Origin: Leptolyngbya sp. Cla-17 | GTDB taxonomy: Bacteria; Cyanobacteriota; Cyanobacteriia; Leptolyngbyales; Leptolyngbyaceae | Direction: 5' to 3' | DNA length: 64,000 bases | Assembly (NCBI RefSeq): GCF_016807185.1 | Contig: NZ_JAEVYN010000002.1 | Location: 2,829,080 to 2,893,079 of the forward strand | Shown here: piece by piece, positions 18,660 through 27,151 of the stretch | Layout: each line of letters begins with the position of its first letter | Position numbering within the stretch: position 1 is the first letter of the stretch | Position numbers and translations under genes: made by a program | The notes under the pieces: model-generated | What the model saw: the letters and a program-made list of their open reading frames with translations, nothing else | What the model was told of the DNA's origin: nothing | Database searches by the model: none

Positions 18660-19856
18660 CAGGGTTATTTCATTCTAGACAGTAGGTGAGCATAGGGTCC
18701 AGAGTATGGAAGTCCATTCTCCCCCCTTTGATCGTGATGAGTACGCTTGCAATCGTAGAAGTATTTTCTCACCTACCCGACCCCCGCCGAGGCGCGGGCA
18801 GCCGTCATCAGTATGCCGTCTGTTTAGCCTTGTTTACCTTAGCGATCAGTGCAGGCTGTGGCGGATTTATCGCGATGGGAGATTGGTTAGAGGAATACCG
18901 TGAATCCCTGATTCTCCTGTTTGGGTCACCGAAACATGGACTACCATCCTATAGTACGATCCGTCGGGTGCTATTAACGCTGGACTATCAATCCTACGGA
19001 GCTTGTATCTCAGAGTTCTTCACAATAGAACCGAAAGCGGGAGAAACGATCGCTCTTGATGGTAAGGTCTTACGGGGTTCTTACCAGATTGAGACGAACG
19101 CGAGTACGACAGAATCTCATCCTGCGATTCAATTAGTCACGGCATACGTCGTGGAACGAGGACTGATCCTACCTCCCCAGCCCGTGGATTGCAAAAGTAA
19201 TGAAATTAAAGCGATTCCGCCGATCTTAGAGCAACTGGCAAAACGCGGAGTGGTGTTTGCTTTCGACGCTTTGAACACTCAAAAAAAATATCTGCGCAAA
19301 TCATCGACTCTGAAAACGACTATCTCGGCGCATTGAAAGGAAACCACGGCAATTTTTACGCTGCAATTACGGCACAATTTCAGTCCGAATCCCATATTAA
19401 TTGCGTTGAAACGGGGCATGGTCGAGTCGAACGCCGAAGCGTCAGCTTGTGGAAGACCTGGGATGGGTTGCCCGGAGCAGAAGAATGGTCAGGATTACGA
19501 AGCATTATTCGAGTCAAGAGCTATCGGCACATCCTCAAGGGGCAATATATCTTGATTAAAAAGCCTGAAATCCGTTATTACATCAGTTCGTTAGACGAAA
19601 CAGTCGAACAGTTTGGGCGACGGATACGGGATTACTGGCACGTTGAGAATAAAGTCCATCATGTGCGAGATGTGACTCAAGGCGAAGATGGTTCTAGAAT
19701 CCGAGTCAGCGCACTACCTGTCCTATTTGCCACTGCCCGGAATCTAGCCCTCAACCTCTATCGGGATGCCGGAGAAACTAATATGGCACAGGCAAGGCGG
19801 AAAGCAGGTTATGGGCTGAAGTTGTTGAAGAAGCTATTTAGAATGAAATAACCCTG
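18660..19856 (+). mobile_element. ISAs1-family element, copy 1
   Basis: 1,197 bp with perfect terminal inverted repeats of at least 18 bp (CAGGGTTATTTCATTCTA). Its outer (left) flank carries GATTTTCAGG and the right flank does not, so it is not a stand-alone insertion. Three copies in this window appear essentially identical, pointing to recent spread. Confidence 0.9.
18686..19851 (+). CDS. ISAs1-family transposase (two frames joined by frameshift)
   Basis: The first frame (GTG at 18686; ATG at 18737 also possible) has FSHLPDPRRGAGSRHQYAV and ETIALDGKVLRGS, the conserved DGK of the DDE domain, through FAFDALNTQKK. The second frame carries LGALKGNHGNFY, the R(I/R)DYWHVEN block with the catalytic Glu and a basic end. 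A run of eight A (19281-19288) lies at the join. A -1 shift, or one extra A in the transcript, fuses the frames into about 388 residues. All three copies share the same run, so the shift is probably natural expression, not damage. Confidence 0.88.
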
Positions 19857-19865
19857 ACACGAGAT

Positions 19866-20030
19866 CCTACCCCGAAAGAAACGGACTCGACCGAGCAACT
19901 GGAGCCTCCGGGAAATCATTGATGGCATTCTCTACCAACTTAAAAATGGTTGTAACTGGAATGATTTACCAAGAGATTTTCCACCATTAGCTCTAGCTTA
20001 TTTACTTTCCTATGCCTCCTCTTTACCAAT
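19866..20030 (+). pseudogene. N-terminal scrap of an IS5-family transposase
   Basis: A frame without a start codon reads LPRKKRTRPSNWSLREII, then DGILYQLKNGCNWNDLPRDF and PPL. This is the DUF4096-type N-terminus of many IS5 transposases (…REIVNAIFYLLRTGCQWRMLPHDFPP). It is cut by ISAs1 on the left and IS4 on the right. Only about 45 recognisable residues remain. Confidence 0.65.
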
Positions 20031-21322
20031 GGTTCGGACAATTTTTGACAAGAAAGCTATCCATCGAATAGGGTGCAGTTACAAAGAAAAAGCACCGGAT
20101 AGATAGCTATGGAAGTTATTGTACAGAGCCTACTGGCAAAAGTGGGCGGTTTCGCAAACCGCAAGTGACGTTTTTCGTGACGCTGTTTTCGACGATTTTG
20201 GTCGTGTGTGGCAAAGTCAACTTCACGAACTTGAGCCGCTACAGTCGCTTCAATGAGAAAACGTATCGACGGCACTTCAAGGCAGCGTTTGACTTTATGC
20301 CGTTCAACGTCGAACTGGTCAGCCTCGCCCAAGGTTCAGGACAGCCTCTGCTATTAGTGATGGACGGCTCGTTTATTACCAAGAGCGGCAAGAGGACGGA
20401 GGGCATCGACTGGTATTGGAATGGCTGTGCGAGTCGCGCCGAGAAAGGGCTAGAGATCTCGTTAGTCGGTGTAGTGGATATTGAAACCGAGACAGCATAC
20501 GCCTTATCTGCTCAACAAACCCTTGCCCAAACTGAAATTCCCAGGGACATTACGCGCCTGGATCAATATCTCTATCATCTCGAAGGCGTGCGTCCGCATT
20601 TACCTCCTCAAGTGCGCTATCTAACCGTGGATGGAGCCTATGCCAAAGCCCACTTTGTCAGCGGGGCAGTGGGCTGTCAGTTGGACGTAATCAGTAAATT
20701 GCGTTTTGATGCCAATCTGCGCTATCTCTACACGGGGGAGCAGAAGCCACGGGGTAGACCCCGCAAGTATGATGGCAAAGTCACCTTCACAGACCTGAGC
20801 CGCTTTACGTTCCTCGAAGCCGTGCAACCGAATGTGGATTTGTACACCCAGCGGGTGTGGCACGTCTCCTTAAAGCGGCAGATTCGCGTCGTCTACCTCA
20901 TCGACCGTCGTTCCCCTCACCGAGTCGGCACCTGCTTGCTATTCAGTACCGATGTCGAACAAGACCCGCAGCAAATCGTTCAGTTTTACAAGTTGCGATT
21001 CCAGATCGAGTTTCTCTTCCGCGATGCCAAACAGTTTGCAGGGCTGGAGGATTGCCAAGCCCGTGACTTAGTGAGGACCGAGTTCCACTTCAATGCCAGT
21101 TTAACTGCCCTAAACCTCGCGAAAGTGGAAGCCAGCCAGCAACATTCCGGGCAGGAGCGGGTGCCCTTCTCAATGGCATCGGCGAAGCGACGGGCGCTTA
21201 ACCAGCATCTCCTCGACCGATTTATTGAAACCTTCGACTTGGAGCCAACTTTGATTAAATCCCACCCCAACTACTCAACCCTTTGCAATTACGGCATCAT
21301 CGCCGCTTAAAATTGTCCGAAC
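20031..21322 (+). mobile_element. IS4-family element
   Basis: About 1.29 kb with terminal inverted repeats GTTCGGACAATTTT at the left (from 20032) and its complement at the right (to 21322). I found no clear target duplication. It lies inside the ISAs1-bounded segment. Confidence 0.7.
20165..21310 (+). CDS. IS4-family DDE transposase
   Basis: 381 residues from a GTG at 20165. The DDE core has LLLVMDGSFITKSG (first Asp), YLTVDGAYAK (second Asp) and the Y-x2-R-x3-E-x6-K type YKLRFQIEFLFRDAKQF (catalytic Glu). The normal N-terminus (MEVIVQSLLAKVGG) is present upstream from 20109 but in another frame, so the copy either uses GTG or is frameshifted at about 20150. Activity is doubtful for that reason. 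Confidence 0.8.
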   Translation: MTFFVTLFSTILVVCGKVNFTNLSRYSRFNEKTYRRHFKAAFDFMPFNVELVSLAQGSGQPLLLVMDGSFITKSGKRTEGIDWYWNGCASRAEKGLEISLVGVVDIETETAYALSAQQTLAQTEIPRDITRLDQYLYHLEGVRPHLPPQVRYLTVDGAYAKAHFVSGAVGCQLDVISKLRFDANLRYLYTGEQKPRGRPRKYDGKVTFTDLSRFTFLEAVQPNVDLYTQRVWHVSLKRQIRVVYLIDRRSPHRVGTCLLFSTDVEQDPQQIVQFYKLRFQIEFLFRDAKQFAGLEDCQARDLVRTEFHFNASLTALNLAKVEASQQHSGQERVPFSMASAKRRALNQHLLDRFIETFDLEPTLIKSHPNYSTLCNYGIIAA

Positions 21323-21367
21323 TATTGCTTTACTACAAATAAAATTAAAGATAGTATAGCCTTATAA

Positions 21368-21670
21368 AGCATTCAAACCCGTGTGGGAGAGCGAGGAGTG
21401 ATGCTATCTGGAGGTCAGCGCCAGCGGATTGGCATTGCACGGGCTTTGTACCATGAGCGCGAGATTTTGGTCTTAGATGAAGCAACTTCTGCTCTGGATA
21501 ATGAAACGGAACGGCGGGTAAGTGAGGCGATTCGGGCGTTAGCTGGCAAGAAAACGGTGATTATAATTGCCCATCGCCTGACAACAGTAGAACACTGTAA
21601 CCAAATCTACTTACTAGAGCAGGGCAAGGTGATTAGGTCAGGTAGCTATGTTGAGGTAGTTAAAGCTTAA
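21368..21670 (+). pseudogene. 3' fragment of an ABC transporter ATPase
   Basis: About 100 C-terminal residues after an in-frame TAA at 21365-21367. QTRVGERGVMLSGGQRQRIG contains the ABC signature. ILVLDEATSALD (Walker B) and IIAHRLTTVEHC (H-loop) follow. The Walker A and membrane halves are missing. It is closely similar to the intact exporter at 45462-47273 and seems to be the end of a paralogous gene lost to rearrangement. Confidence 0.85.
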
Positions 21671-21704
21671 TTGAAGAAACCAGTAGGACATCTAAAAGTT
21701 TATT

Positions 21705-22691
21705 TTGAGGGATTTAGTTGTGGAACTTTGTAAAATTCATAAATTGCAAGCTAAGCCTTTACAAGTACTGCCCTGTGAGTCAGAAGAAATAATACATATT
21801 GTTTTCTGCATAGACAAAAACTATATACAGCACTTAGGATGCGCCATGACTTCTGTGTGTGTTAATAACCATTCCAGAAATATTGAGTTTCACATAATCT
21901 GTGATGAATTACAGGAATCAGATCTTGAAAAATTCTCAATACTATCAAATCTTTACAGGAGGTGTATAAGCTTTTATCTACTTGGAAAAGACAATCCATT
22001 TAAAGAACTGAAAATTTCGCTCCATGCCTCCCCGGCAAATTACTACAGATTAGCTATTCCTTATGTACTTTCAGAGGGTATTCATAAAGTCCTTTACTTG
22101 GATGCAGATCTAGTATGTAATGCTGAACTAACCGATTTGTGGAATACCAACATAAATGACTTCCCTTTAGCAGCCTGTCCAATAAATGACCAGGAAAGAA
22201 TTGATAAACTTGAGCTAGCGAGTGGAAGATATTTCAATACCGGAGTCATGCTAATAAATTTAAACAAATGGATGAATGATCAAGTTTCAATAAAAGCTAT
22301 AGAGTTTATTGAACAAAAACCAGAATTAATCCGTTTTTGGGATCAAGATGGAATTAATAAGATTATAGATGGTGGCTTTAAGTCTTTAGATGCTAAGTGG
22401 AATAATACTATATATATGGATAGACCAGTATTTAGACAAGTTGAGGGTGCAGCCATTATTCATTTTGTCGGTGCACTTAAGCCTTGGCAAAAGTGTTCTG
22501 ATACCAGAAAAGAGATCTATTGGAATTATCTAAAAATGTCTCCTTGGTCAGATGCCTATTTGAATCGAGAAAGAGTGATTGAAGAGATGATTATTGAAAA
22601 AATAAATTTTCTTATTCTTTCTGTCTTTAGAAAAGCTAGACAATTTAAGGAGCAAAACCAGCTTTTGAAGAAGCTCACGAAAGCTTTTTAA
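21705..22691 (+). CDS. glycosyltransferase family 8 protein (LgtC/GspA-like)
   Basis: Up to 328 residues from TTG at 21705; GTG at 21720 is another possible start. IHIVFCIDKNYIQHLG opens the GT-A fold. VLYLDADLVC holds the DxD metal site. FNTGVMLINLNKW, FWDQDGIN and AAIIHFVGALKPW (the C-terminal HFxGxxKPW motif) are all GT8 marks. GT8 enzymes are retaining transferases of galactose or glucose onto cell-surface glycans. The AT-rich composition differs from its neighbours, in keeping with transfer. It is the only complete non-transposase gene in the ISAs1-bounded segment. Confidence 0.88.
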   Translation: MRDLVVELCKIHKLQAKPLQVLPCESEEIIHIVFCIDKNYIQHLGCAMTSVCVNNHSRNIEFHIICDELQESDLEKFSILSNLYRRCISFYLLGKDNPFKELKISLHASPANYYRLAIPYVLSEGIHKVLYLDADLVCNAELTDLWNTNINDFPLAACPINDQERIDKLELASGRYFNTGVMLINLNKWMNDQVSIKAIEFIEQKPELIRFWDQDGINKIIDGGFKSLDAKWNNTIYMDRPVFRQVEGAAIIHFVGALKPWQKCSDTRKEIYWNYLKMSPWSDAYLNRERVIEEMIIEKINFLILSVFRKARQFKEQNQLLKKLTKAF

Positions 22692-22758
22692 GCATCATAA
22701 AATTTATCAAGAGTGTTTTTAGTTTGGATCCTAATTACTGTTTTTGAGTCAAATAACT

Positions 22759-23051
22759 ATGAACACAGCAGTTGCTCTTTTTATTTTTAAACGTCCAGAT
22801 ACGACTCAAAAAGTTTTTGAGGCAATTCGACAAGCACAACCAACTCAATTATTTGTAATTGCCGATGGTTCTCGCAGTGATCGACCTGGTGAAGCATAAA
22901 GGTGTGCTGCCGTTCGCGCGATTATTGACCAGGTTGACTGGGAGTGTGAAGTAATCAAAAACTATTCTGAGATCAACCTGGGCTGTGCTAAGCGTGTCTC
23001 CAGCGGCTTGGATTGGGTTTTTGGCCTTGTCGAAGAAGCCATTATTCTTGA
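22759..23051 (+). pseudogene. truncated glycosyltransferase, paralogue of the gene at 29295
   Basis: MNTAVALFIFKRPDTTQKVF opens a frame that meets TAA after GEA but continues in frame as RCAAVRAIIDQVDWECEVI and INLGCAKRVSSGLDWVF. It is cut by ISAs1 copy 2 at 23052 right after AIILD. It aligns almost residue for residue with the first third of the intact GT at 29295-30197. It has one internal stop and no 3' end, so it is dead. Confidence 0.85.
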
Positions 23052-23941
23052 CAGGGTTATTTCATTCTAGACAGTAGGTGAGCATAGGGTCCAGAGTATG
23101 GAAGTCCATTCTCCCCCCTTTGATCGTGATGAGTACGCTTGCAATCGTAGAAGTATTTTCTCACCTACCCGACCCCCGCCGAGGCGCGGGCAGCCGTCAT
23201 CAGTATGCCGTCTGTTTAGCCTTGTTTACCTTAGCGATCAGTGCAGGCTGTGGCGGATTTATCGCGATGGGAGATTGGTTAGAGGAATACCGTGAATCCC
23301 TGATTCTCCTGTTTGGGTCACCGAAACATGGACTACCATCCTATAGTACGATCCGTCGGGTGCTATTAACGCTGGACTATCAATCCTACGGAGCTTGTAT
23401 CTCAGAGTTCTTCACAATAGAACCGAAAGCGGGAGAAACGATCGCTCTTGATGGTAAGGTCTTACGGGGTTCTTACCAGATTGAGACGAACGCGAGTACG
23501 ACAGAATCTCATCCTGCGATTCAATTAGTCACGGCATACGTCGTGGAACGAGGACTGATCCTACCTCCCCAGCCCGTGGATTGCAAAAGTAATGAAATTA
23601 AAGCGATTCCGCCGATCTTAGAGCAACTGGCAAAACGCGGAGTGGTGTTTGCTTTCGACGCTTTGAACACTCAAAAAAAATATCTGCGCAAATCATCGAC
23701 TCTGAAAACGACTATCTCGGCGCATTGAAAGGAAACCACGGCAATTTTTACGCTGCAATTACGGCACAATTTCAGTCCGAATCCCATATTAATTGCGTTG
23801 AAACGGGGCATGGTCGAGTCGAACGCCGAAGCGTCAGCTTGTGGAAGACCTGGGATGGGTTGCCCGGAGCAGAAGAATGGTCAGGATTACGAAGCATTAT
23901 TCGAGTCAAGAGCTATCGGCACATCCTCAAGGGGCAATATA

Positions 23942-24954
23942 CGGCGGATTGCAGTGTTAAGAGGGACAGTAACAGCAGTGTGCAAACCAGTTGTGCAAAT
24001 GTTGAGGATCTATCAAATCCATCGCTGTGGCAATGAGGGTATCTACCCTTTTCGAGGTTGTCGGCGAGAACTGTCTTAGGAAAGCCTTTAACTGTGACCA
24101 CCAATGCTCAATCGGATTAAATTCGGGAGAGTAAGGAGACAGATACAGAACCTTCGCTCCAACCGCCTCAATTAAAGGTGCAATGGCTTTTACCTTGTGA
24201 GCAGGCAGGTTATCCATGACCACGACAGCCCCTTTCCACAGTTGAGGCACAAGACACTTTGAGACGTACACCTCAAAGACAACCGCGTCCATCGACTGAT
24301 CTATCGTCATCACAGCCAGCACCTTTGAGACGGTAATCGCGCCCATGACACTCACCTTCTTGCCCCGATAAAAAGGTTTGAAGTCATACGCTCGTTCCCC
24401 AGGTGCAGCACGGGCATGGGTTCGCATGAGTCCCAGTAGAACACCCATCTCATCGAGAAACACTAAATCTTTGAGTTCTATACTCGTCACCTGTGCCCAG
24501 TACTCCTGTCTCAGGAGTTGGACTCGTTCGCTGGTGGCTTGGCTGGAGCGGAGCGTTTTTTTTTGCGCGGTAAATTGAGTCTCTGAAAGGTTCGGCACAT
24601 AGTACTTTGGCTAACCCATAGCCCAGTCTCATCAAAGAGTAGCTCACAATATTCCGCTAAGGTCGCATCGCGCTGGTTCTCGAAGATCGCCACTAACTGG
24701 TCTTTGTGCTCCATCACAGGACTCACCGAACCACCCTGCTTATGGGGAACGACGTGACCTTCTGTGCGCTTCTGAATCATCCATCTCTCGACGCAACTCT
24801 TGCTGACAGCAAAGCGGGCAGCAACTTTTCGGATCGAGCTATCACCCTTCTCCATAGCACTTACAATCTTCTCTCGAAAGTCTATGGAATACGGCTTCAT
24901 TTTTGACCCAACGTTGTAATCCTTCATTGTCCTCTATCTGACTGCAATCCGCTG
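23942..24954 (-). mobile_element. IS630-family element nested in ISAs1
   Basis: 1,013 bp between duplicated TA dinucleotides (23940-23941 and 24955-24956). Inverted ends begin CGGCGGATTGCAGT and, inverted, CAGCGGATTGCAGT. TA duplication is the rule for IS630/Tc1-mariner elements. Confidence 0.9.
23957..24900 (-). CDS. IS630-family transposase (frameshifted pair)
   Basis: The first frame starts at ATG 24900 (MKPYSIDFREKIVSAMEKGD) with two helix-turn-helix units. It passes a nine-A run (24556-24564, read as T on the plus strand), where a -1 shift leads into the second frame. The DDE catalytic part has LVFLDEMGVLLGLMRTHARA (first Asp), VVVMDNLPAHK (second) and SPYSPEFNPIEHWWSQLK (third acidic residue, Glu, of the DDE triad). 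The A run at the join suggests programmed shifting as in other IS630 members. It appears otherwise intact. Confidence 0.85.
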
Positions 24955-25263
24955 TATCTTGATTAAAAAGCCTGAAATCCGTTATTACATCAGTTCGTTA
25001 GACGAAACAGTCGAACAGTTTGGGCGACGGATACGGGATTACTGGCACGTTGAGAATAAAGTCCATCATGTGCGAGATGTGACTCAAGGCGAAGATGGTT
25101 CTAGAATCCGAGTCAGCGCACTACCTGTCCTATTTGCCACTGCCCGGAATCTAGCCCTCAACCTCTATCGGGATGCCGGAGAAACTAATATGGCACAGGC
25201 AAGGCGGAAAGCAGGTTATGGGCTGAAGTTGTTGAAGAAGCTATTTAGAATGAAATAACCCTG

Positions 25264-25273
25264 GATTTTCAGG
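25264..25273. repeat. target duplication GATTTTCAGG, right copy
   Basis: Exact match to 18650-18659. It directly follows the outer end of ISAs1 copy 2. Confidence 0.8.
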
Positions 25274-25637
25274 GAGTTAAAGCGCTCAGTCCAAATGCTA
25301 AATCAGGGTCATTAAGACGTGATGCAAATAAGACATTCATACTATAGGTTGTCTAATAAACTTGAACTGCTTACTTATTATTCTGAGTAAACTATGAATG
25401 CCTTTCCCAAAGTCAACATTCTTCTTTCAACTTTTAATGGTATGGAGTTTCTGGGTGAGCAGCTTGATAGTTTACAAGCTCAAGATTATCCCAATATTTT
25501 TATCTATATTCGAGATGATGGCTCAACGGATGGCACAGTTGCCTTCCTACAAACCTATCAAAAACAGTTTTCTAACGTCGATTTAACACTAGGAGAAAAC
25601 GTTGGATATAAGCGTAGTTTCTTTGAGTTGACGCTGC

Positions 25638-26480
25638 GGTAATGGACTAGACCTGTGGAATAAATCTAAACATTTAAGCCAAACTCATAGCGGTTGATGA
25701 ACAATCCAATGACGACATCATGCAACCAGATGGATTTGGAAAAGCAAATGGTTTTGCGAGCCAACCGTTTAATTCGGGTGCGTAAGGTCAGATGCTTGCG
25801 CTCAATCTTCTGAGTATGGCGTTTACCCACCCTGTGTAGACTTGGATCGAGGTGTCTTTCATAAGCACCCCAAGCATCGGTGTAGAACTGCATAATCCCA
25901 AAGGGTTCTAACAACGCTTTGAGTGCCAAGAAAGCACTGTCTTGATGATGAGACAACACATACGCCAACACTTCACCCGTCTGATGGTCAATGGCGTGCC
26001 ACAACCACCGTTGCTGTTTCTTTGAACCGACGTAACTCCACATTTCGTCAGCTTCAGCCTCCAGATCTTCCCACTGGCACAGTTTCACTATCGTTTGAGT
26101 CGGTTCAAGTTCTGCCAAACGAGCTTCATTGATTGCTTTGAGGTGACGGTCTTTTTTTTAGCGTTTCAATCACCGTTGTGCGGCTAATCTTGAGAACACG
26201 GGCGGTATCTCGAATCCCACTCCCGTTGACTGCCATATCTGCAATTTGCCGTTTCACTTCTGGGAGGTATCCACGATACCGATAGTCGCGAATAAAAGTA
26301 GAGCGAGAACATTGGGAATTGCGACATTTGTAGCGTTGCTTGCCTTCACCTGATTGACCATGCTTGACGACATCGTTACTTCCGCAGGTTGGGCAAAGAA
26401 TCGGTTCAAGCACCATATTCAAGTCTCCAGACAACTACCCTTTTGATTGTTACCTGTTTCTACAGGTCTAGTCCATTACC
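25638..26480 (-). mobile_element. IS1-family element, copy 1 (in GT2 gene)
   Basis: 843 bp with inverted ends GGTAATGGACTAGACCTGT at both sides, flanked by the 8-bp duplication GACGCTGC (25630-25637 and 26481-26488). Eight- to nine-base duplications are normal for IS1. Confidence 0.92.
25666..26416 (-). CDS. insAB: IS1-family transposase (InsA and InsB frames)
   Basis: InsA starts at ATG 26416 (MVLEPILCPTCGSNDVVKHG) with a zinc finger (CPTC...CRNSQC) and a helix-turn-helix (GSGIRDTARVLKISRTTV). InsB (to 25666) has DEMWSYVGSKKQQRWLWHAI, FYTDAWGAY and ERKHLTLRTRIKRLARKT, the DDE core. The frames meet at eight A (26152-26159 on the plus strand as T). Fusing them needs +1, or one A fewer in the transcript. 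Copies 2 and 3 have the same run. This copy looks intact, unlike the other two. Confidence 0.85.
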
Positions 26481-27151
26481 GACGCTGCTTGCTGGATCTG
26501 AACCAGAGGAGTTTTATGCTTTTTGTGATCAAGATGATGTTTGGAGTCCTCAAAAGATTTCTCGTGCAGTAAATTTTCTGCAAAAGTCTTCTGACCCTCA
26601 CATGGGTTTGTATTTCTGTCGCCTAATTTTTGTGGATAGCAATCTGCGATCGCTGGGGCTATCTCCCAATCCCCGATATTTAGATTTTGGCAATGCATTG
26701 GTGGAGTGCGATCCATGCGGCTGCACAATGGTGTTTGGCTCCAAAATTCGAGATTTGTATGTTCAAGGAAAGCCTTACGACAAGTTTTCGCACGATGGGT
26801 GGGTTCATTTAGTCGCCACTGCGTTTGGACACATTGTTTATGATGCAGAACCCCAAATTCAGTTTCGAGAACATTCTGCCAATACCTCGATCGGTCACAA
26901 ATTAAAAACTGATCCGGTGTTCAGGCTCAAATTTAGAGTGAAAGATTTACTACAGCGACTATTTCAAAATAATCCCATTGTTGATTTCTTAATTCAAGGG
27001 GAAGCCTTTTTGAAAACTTACCCTGATATGCCGACAAATCAACGACTCTTAATAGAAGAGCTTTTTCACTTAAGAAAGCCTAACACTCAGAGACAGCGCT
27101 TGAGTTATATTTTTAATTCTAAAGTTCATTTCAATGATCCATTAGAAGATT

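Larger units (their letters stand above)
23078..25258 (+). pseudogene. ISAs1 transposase interrupted by IS630
   Basis: Both frames are as in copy 1 (eight-A run at 23673-23680). The second frame is broken after HILKGQY by the nested IS630 and resumes at 24957 (LIKKPEIRYYISSLDETVEQ). Dropping the insert with one TA restores the copy-1 sequence. Confidence 0.88.
18660..25263. mobile_element. composite transposon bounded by two ISAs1 copies
   Basis: The 6.6-kb segment starts with ISAs1 copy 1 and ends with copy 2, both in the same orientation, and is flanked by the 10-bp duplication GATTTTCAGG. The cargo is an IS5 scrap, an IS4 element, an ABC transporter 3' fragment, a GT8 gene and a broken GT gene. 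Removing it joins the methyltransferase gene region directly to the split GT2 gene. An alternative is homologous recombination between a solo ISAs1 here and another carrying the cargo. Confidence 0.65.
23052..25263 (+). mobile_element. ISAs1-family element, copy 2, carrying a nested IS630
   Basis: Same ends as copy 1. It is split at 23941/24955 by a 1,013-bp IS630 insertion. The right flank carries the GATTTTCAGG duplication shared with the left side of copy 1. Confidence 0.9.

Noticed and set aside
18686..19851. ISAs1 frameshift treated as a disabling mutation
   Set aside because: The same eight-A join occurs in all three copies with otherwise intact frames, so expression by slippage is more likely than three identical mutations.
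20031..21330. Target duplication for IS4 using a shared CTTTAC near both ends
   Set aside because: The two copies are at different distances from the inverted ends, so they are not a true duplication.
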